A program made the translations under genes and the position numbers. From NCBI RefSeq assembly GCF_049340185.1, contig NZ_JBMPPC010000003.1:186001-250000 (forward strand): DNA of 64,000 nucleotides, read 5' to 3'. How positions within the stretch are numbered: the first letter of the stretch is position 1; each line of letters opens with the position of its first letter. Shown here piece after piece: positions 60,622 through 64,000 of the stretch. The stretch comes from Undibacterium sp049340185. Its GTDB lineage: Bacteria; Pseudomonadota; Gammaproteobacteria; Burkholderiales; Burkholderiaceae_D. Below the pieces are notes generated by a model. The model made no database searches. It was given only the letters and a program-made list of their open reading frames with translations, and was not told the origin of the DNA.

Positions 60622-60933
60622 TTTCTTCAAATTTATCTCAATCGAGAAAATTTACTTGGACGATTTATTTTGGAGCGTGTTGACATCCCGGATGTTACTT
60701 AGCAGGCTCGTGTTAGCGTGCAATTTAAAAATCGTCCGGCAATTCGGTTTGGGTGACTTTCTATAGCCTGACGCCGTTGAATTTCTAGCCAATAGCGGGA
60801 TTCTCTACGTAATAGCTGACCTGAAAGTGGAGTAAGTCCAGAGGAAGGCTGGATTTTGGCAGCATGAAATGGATTTAATTGAGGTCTAATCGCGGTTATA
60901 CTTTCAGCTTACTTTTATTTTATCGATTAACGC
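60622..60933. other. intergenic region before pssA
   Basis: No gene recognised. Positions 60879-60901 (TTGAGGTCTAATCGCGGTTA plus TAC) resemble the leuA promoter block at 61942-61962. The TATACT near the end could be a -10 element for pssA, although the -35 is weak. Confidence 0.4.
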
Positions 60934-61794
60934 ATGTCCTCTTTTAAACGACGTAAGCCCAAGGGTAGTTTTAAGCTTTTTCCACGTGGCGCACGCAAAA
61001 ATCAACAAACAGAGTCGGGCGGGGCAGAGCAGTCCTATCCTGTTAAAAGAAGGCGTGGCATCTATCTGCTGCCCAATGCTTTTACGACGGCGGCTTTATT
61101 CTGCGGTTTTTATGCCATTGTGATGGCGATGAATTTACGCTTTGATCAATCTGCATTCGCTATTTTTGCCGCTATGGTGCTGGATAGTCTTGACGGTCGC
61201 GTAGCGAGGATGACGAACACACAAAGTGAATTCGGTGCCCAGTACGACAGTTTGTCCGACATGATTTCTTTCGGCGCAGCCCCTGCGCTGGTGGCGTATG
61301 AATGGTCACTCAGGGGGATGGGTAAACTTGGCTGGCTCGCCGCTTTTGTTTATTGTGCCGGTGCTGCTTTGCGTCTGGCTCGCTTTAACACCAATATAGC
61401 CGTTGTGGACAAGCGCTATTTTCAGGGTTTGCCAAGCCCTGCTGCCGCAGCATTGGTAGCGGGATTTGTATTGCTGATGACGGACTTGAATTTCAAAGGA
61501 AGTGATTTGAGCTGGAGTGCCTGGTGCATTACTTTGTTTGCCGGATTGACGATGGTGACGAATGTACCTTTTTACAGTTTTAAGGATGTCAATTTACGCC
61601 GCTCAGTGCCATTCATTGCGCCATTTCTGATCGTTCTGGCGTATGTTGCTGTTGTCAGTGACCCGCCTAAAGTGTTGTTTGGTTTGTTTGTTCTGTATGG
61701 ATTGTCTGGTTATGTGGTCTTATTATGGCGCTGGCGTAAAGGGCGTCCTGTGAGTTTGGTGCAGACCACCGTTGAGACTCACGAGGAAAAATAA
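60934..61794 (+). CDS. pssA: CDP-diacylglycerol--serine O-phosphatidyltransferase
   Basis: 286 residues. Membrane enzyme of the CDP-alcohol phosphatidyltransferase family that makes phosphatidylserine on the way to phosphatidylethanolamine. The motif DSLDGRVARMTNTQSEFGAQYDSLSD (D-G-x2-A-R-x8-G-x3-D-x3-D) lies near residue 87, here read from LDGRVARMT and FGAQYDSLSD. A basic N-terminus (FKRRKPKGSFKLFPRGARKN) is typical of the betaproteobacterial form. ilv genes upstream and leuA downstream are a conserved neighbourhood. Confidence 0.95.
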   Translation: MSSFKRRKPKGSFKLFPRGARKNQQTESGGAEQSYPVKRRRGIYLLPNAFTTAALFCGFYAIVMAMNLRFDQSAFAIFAAMVLDSLDGRVARMTNTQSEFGAQYDSLSDMISFGAAPALVAYEWSLRGMGKLGWLAAFVYCAGAALRLARFNTNIAVVDKRYFQGLPSPAAAALVAGFVLLMTDLNFKGSDLSWSAWCITLFAGLTMVTNVPFYSFKDVNLRRSVPFIAPFLIVLAYVAVVSDPPKVLFGLFVLYGLSGYVVLLWRWRKGRPVSLVQTTVETHEEK

Positions 61795-61804
61795 ATCAGG
61801 ATGT

Positions 61805-61842
61805 AAATAGGGAAGAAATACGGTGGAAATAGGGAAGAAATA
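61805..61842. repeat. 16-bp direct repeat after pssA
   Basis: AAATAGGGAAGAAATA occurs at 61805-61820 and again exactly at 61827-61842, with six bases between. It directly follows the pssA stop and precedes the terminator hairpin. Confidence 0.8.
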
Positions 61843-61845
61843 GGT

Positions 61846-61880
61846 GAGCTGCGCGGTAAGAATACTGCGCAGCTTTTTTC
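61846..61880 (+). terminator. intrinsic terminator after pssA
   Basis: AGCTGCGCGGTA and TACTGCGCAGCT form a stem with one mismatch and an AGAA loop, followed by TTTTTTC. Confidence 0.85.
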
Positions 61881-61934
61881 ATTTTTACCGAGAGAAGCGC
61901 TAAGAATTTTTAAAAAAATAGGAATCATAAAATC

Positions 61935-61963
61935 TTGCGCTTTGAGGTAATCGCGCTTATAGT
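61935..61963 (+). promoter_or_regulatory. probable sigma-70 promoter of leuA
   Basis: TTGCGC (61935-61940), 17 bases, then TATAGT (61958-61963). It lies after the pssA terminator and would give a leuA leader of about 210 bases. That leader contains a 13-codon open frame at 61998-62039 and a hairpin (GTACGC/GCGTAC) near 62042-62067. Confidence 0.65.
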
Positions 61964-61997
61964 CATTCGCAGGTATTTACTGCTCAAATTTTTAGCA

Positions 61998-62039
61998 ATG
62001 TGGTCTCTTGCGGATCTATCAGATTTGCCAGCTTCATGA
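61998..62039 (+). CDS. candidate leuA leader peptide
   Basis: ATG to TGA, 13 codons, reading MWSLADLSDLPAS. Three of 13 codons are Leu (CTT, CTA, TTG), spaced every third residue. A hairpin follows immediately. No clear ribosome site precedes it and no terminator-like T run follows, so this is only a candidate for leucine-sensitive attenuation. Confidence 0.25.
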   Translation: MWSLADLSDLPAS

Positions 62040-62179
62040 CTGGTACGCTGACACCATGGCGTACTTATAACTCCACCTCACAATTTGCGTAGCTCTCACC
62101 CATGTGCACGGCAAGGGTGGACGAAAAGCATTGGCAGTATTGAAATCAAATAATCACATTTAAAAATCAGGAGCAGATC

Positions 62180-63718
62180 ATGGGCGATAAGCTGATCATA
62201 TTTGACACAACTTTGCGTGACGGCGAACAGTCACCCGGCGCGTCGATGACTAAGGATGAAAAAATTCGTATTGCACGGCAATTGGAACGTTTAAGAGTTG
62301 ATGTGATTGAGGCTGGTTTTGCAGCAGCATCACAGGGTGACTTTGAGGCGATTCAGGCAATTTCTGCCGCGGTCAGGGAACCGATCATCTGTTCTTTGTC
62401 GCGTGCTAATGATAGAGATATTTCTCGCGCAGCAGAGGCGCTAAAGGATGCGCAAAGAAAACGGATTCACACCTTCATTGCGACCTCACCTTTGCACATG
62501 GAAAAGAAGCTGCGTATGACTCCGGATCAGGTGTTTGAGCAAGCGAAACAGGCAGTGCGTTTTGCGCGTCAATTTACTGATGACGTTGAATTTAGTCCGG
62601 AAGATGGTAGTCGTTCGGATATGGATTTTTTATGTCGCGTGATTGAAGCGGTGATCAATGAGGGAGCGACGACGATTAATTTTGCTGATACGGTTGGCTA
62701 TGGTGTTCCGGGCTTGTACGGCAATATGCTGAAGTCTCTGCGTGAGCGTATTCCTAATTCCGACAAAGCGATCTGGTCGGTACATTGTCATAACGATCTT
62801 GGCATGGCGGTAGCGAATTCGCTGGCCGGTGTGATGATTGGCGGTGCGCGTCAGGTGGAATGTACGATCAATGGTCTGGGTGAGCGCGCAGGCAATACTG
62901 CGCTTGAAGAAATCGTCATGGCGGTGAAAACCCGTCGCGACCATTTCAATCTGGATTTTGGCATCGATACAACGCAGATCGTGGCAACCTCTAAGCTGGT
63001 ATCGCAAATCACCGGATTTGCCGTGCAGCCGAACAAGGCTGTCGTCGGCGCAAACGCATTTGCACATGCCTCTGGCATTCATCAAGACGGTATCTTAAAA
63101 GCCCGTGATACTTACGAAATCATGCGTGCGGAAGATGTAGGCTGGAGCGCGAATAAGATCGTTCTGGGTAAATTATCCGGTCGTAATGCATTTAAGCAGC
63201 GTCTTGAGGAGCTCGGTATCAAACTCGATTCTGAGGCGGATATCAATGCCGCATTTGCGCGCTTCAAGGAATTGGCTGATCGTAAATCTGAAATTTTTGA
63301 CGAAGACATCATGTCGCTCGTATCGGACGAGGAGCATGCTCACGATAATGAATACTATCGTTTCGTTTCTCTGGCGCAGCATTCTGAGACAGGGGAGAGA
63401 CCTGCGGCAAAAATCGTATTTGCGATTGATTCCAAGGAGGTTACTTGCGACGGACATGGCAATGGCCCGGTTGATGCCATCGTTAACGCAATCGAGTCGA
63501 AAACCCAGAGCGGTTCCGAATTGTTGCTGTTTTCGGTCAATGCAATTACGACCGGAACGCAGTCGCAAGGCGAGGTCACGATGCGCCTCTCCAAGGCTGG
63601 ACGTATTGTGAATGGTGTGGGAGCTGACCCGGATATCGTTGTGGCGTCGGCAAAGGCGTATTTGTCTGCCTTGAATAAGCTGCATTCCAAAGTGGAAAAA
63701 CTGAATCCTCAGATTTAA
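62180..63718 (+). CDS. leuA: 2-isopropylmalate synthase
   Basis: 512 residues. First committed step of leucine synthesis, condensing acetyl-CoA and 2-oxoisovalerate. The TIM-barrel active site opens FDTTLRDGEQSPGASM at 8-23. WSVHCHNDLGMAVANSLAG near 198 supplies metal histidines. INGLGERAGNTALEEIVMA follows. The C-terminal 130 residues form the LeuA dimer regulatory domain for leucine feedback (ITTGTQSQGEVTMRLS). A ribosome site, CAGGAGCAGATC, precedes the ATG. Its substrate comes from the ilv genes upstream. Confidence 0.97.
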   Translation: MGDKLIIFDTTLRDGEQSPGASMTKDEKIRIARQLERLRVDVIEAGFAAASQGDFEAIQAISAAVREPIICSLSRANDRDISRAAEALKDAQRKRIHTFIATSPLHMEKKLRMTPDQVFEQAKQAVRFARQFTDDVEFSPEDGSRSDMDFLCRVIEAVINEGATTINFADTVGYGVPGLYGNMLKSLRERIPNSDKAIWSVHCHNDLGMAVANSLAGVMIGGARQVECTINGLGERAGNTALEEIVMAVKTRRDHFNLDFGIDTTQIVATSKLVSQITGFAVQPNKAVVGANAFAHASGIHQDGILKARDTYEIMRAEDVGWSANKIVLGKLSGRNAFKQRLEELGIKLDSEADINAAFARFKELADRKSEIFDEDIMSLVSDEEHAHDNEYYRFVSLAQHSETGERPAAKIVFAIDSKEVTCDGHGNGPVDAIVNAIESKTQSGSELLLFSVNAITTGTQSQGEVTMRLSKAGRIVNGVGADPDIVVASAKAYLSALNKLHSKVEKLNPQI

Positions 63719-63765
63719 GCTACGGTTTTGTCTAGTTTTATCCGGTTTTGCCATTAAGCACAGTT

Positions 63766-63794
63766 TTGATTGCAGGATAAATCTGTGCTATAGT
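63766..63794 (+). promoter_or_regulatory. probable sigma-70 promoter of rpsO
   Basis: TTGATT (63766-63771), 17 bases, TATAGT (63789-63794). The leader to the rpsO ATG is about 78 bases, where S15 autoregulation acts in other bacteria. Confidence 0.7.
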
Positions 63795-63877
63795 CACGCG
63801 TCTTACCATTTTGGTGAGATTATTGTTATCACGATGCTAAGGGTTAGTTCTCTTTGCATCGCATGTTAAGGAAAATC

Positions 63878-64000
63878 ATGTCTTTCGAAAAAAGTACTAA
63901 AGCCGCTATCGTTGCGGACAATGCCCGTGGCGCAAATGACACTGGCTCCCCAGAAGTGCAAGTCGCTTTGTTGACTGCACGTATCAATGACTTGAACGGT
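63878..64000 (+). CDS. rpsO: 30S ribosomal protein S15, cut by the window edge
   Basis: The first 41 codons only. MSFEKSTKAAIVADNARG is followed by NDTGSPEVQVALLTARINDL, the highly conserved S15 opening, which contacts 16S rRNA. TAAGGAAAATC before the ATG provides the ribosome site. The gene continues past 64000. In many bacteria pnp follows. Confidence 0.95.
   Translation, partial: MSFEKSTKAAIVADNARGANDTGSPEVQVALLTARINDLNG

Noticed and set aside
60542..60766. 74-codon frame after ilvC
   Set aside because: It reads through the ilvC terminator hairpin and its T run.

Overview
The window reads as a piece of chromosome from a betaproteobacterium of the order Burkholderiales, most probably Oxalobacteraceae (Undibacterium or a relative). 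This is an inference from protein signatures and gene order: DUF3460-scpA-panC, an ECF sigma factor followed by DUF3619, DUF3106 and RDD genes, and ilvB-ilvH-ilvC-pssA-leuA-rpsO. Base composition looks intermediate, near half G+C. I see no prophage, transposase, CRISPR array, tRNA or rRNA.

Layout. 1-6000: housekeeping and uncharacterised genes (YceI protein, methyltransferase, YidB-like protein, a DUF3592/ankyrin membrane protein, rsmE). 6100-9500, minus strand: a tightly packed four-gene polyamine locus made of a SpeD-SpeE fusion, a DUF1190 lipoprotein, a glutathionylspermidine-synthase-like ATP-grasp ligase and a DUF350 membrane protein. 9800-14550: tkt, a GNAT acetyltransferase, gap and a second signal peptidase. 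14750-19300: a Spy-like periplasmic protein with its own two-component system, an IclR regulator, a DUF922 protease-like protein and dgkA.

19800-36700 is a large cobalamin region: cobT, cobS, cobC; then a cobalamin riboswitch in front of btuB, then btuC, btuD, cobO, cobB, cobU, cbiB, the threonine-phosphate decarboxylase gene cobD, btuF, a second BtuF-like protein without a signal peptide, and cobQ. All late assembly, salvage and uptake steps are present, but no corrin-ring gene is. A TonB-dependent receptor of unknown substrate follows. Two related palindromic repeat elements bracket the btuC-to-cbiB block.

39300-50000: small enzymes, a cytochrome b561, a membrane-anchored GIY-YIG-like protein, a PnuC-type vitamin transporter with a NadR-type kinase, an AraC/GyrI regulator, a TonB-dependent receptor behind a TPP riboswitch (so probably for thiamin or a precursor), rarD and an MtfA-like peptidase. 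50000-56700, minus strand: a third BtuF-like binding protein, panC, scpA, DUF3460, a LOG-family protein, a TetR regulator and an ECF sigma factor operon. 57100-64000: ilvB, ilvH, ilvC, pssA, leuA and the start of rpsO.

The points most worth a second look are the polyamine-conjugation locus, the TPP-controlled receptor beside PnuC and kinase genes, the GIY-YIG membrane protein with a duplicated C-x14-C module, the repeat family in the cobalamin cluster, and the unusual extensions and inserts in BtuD, CbiB and CobB.
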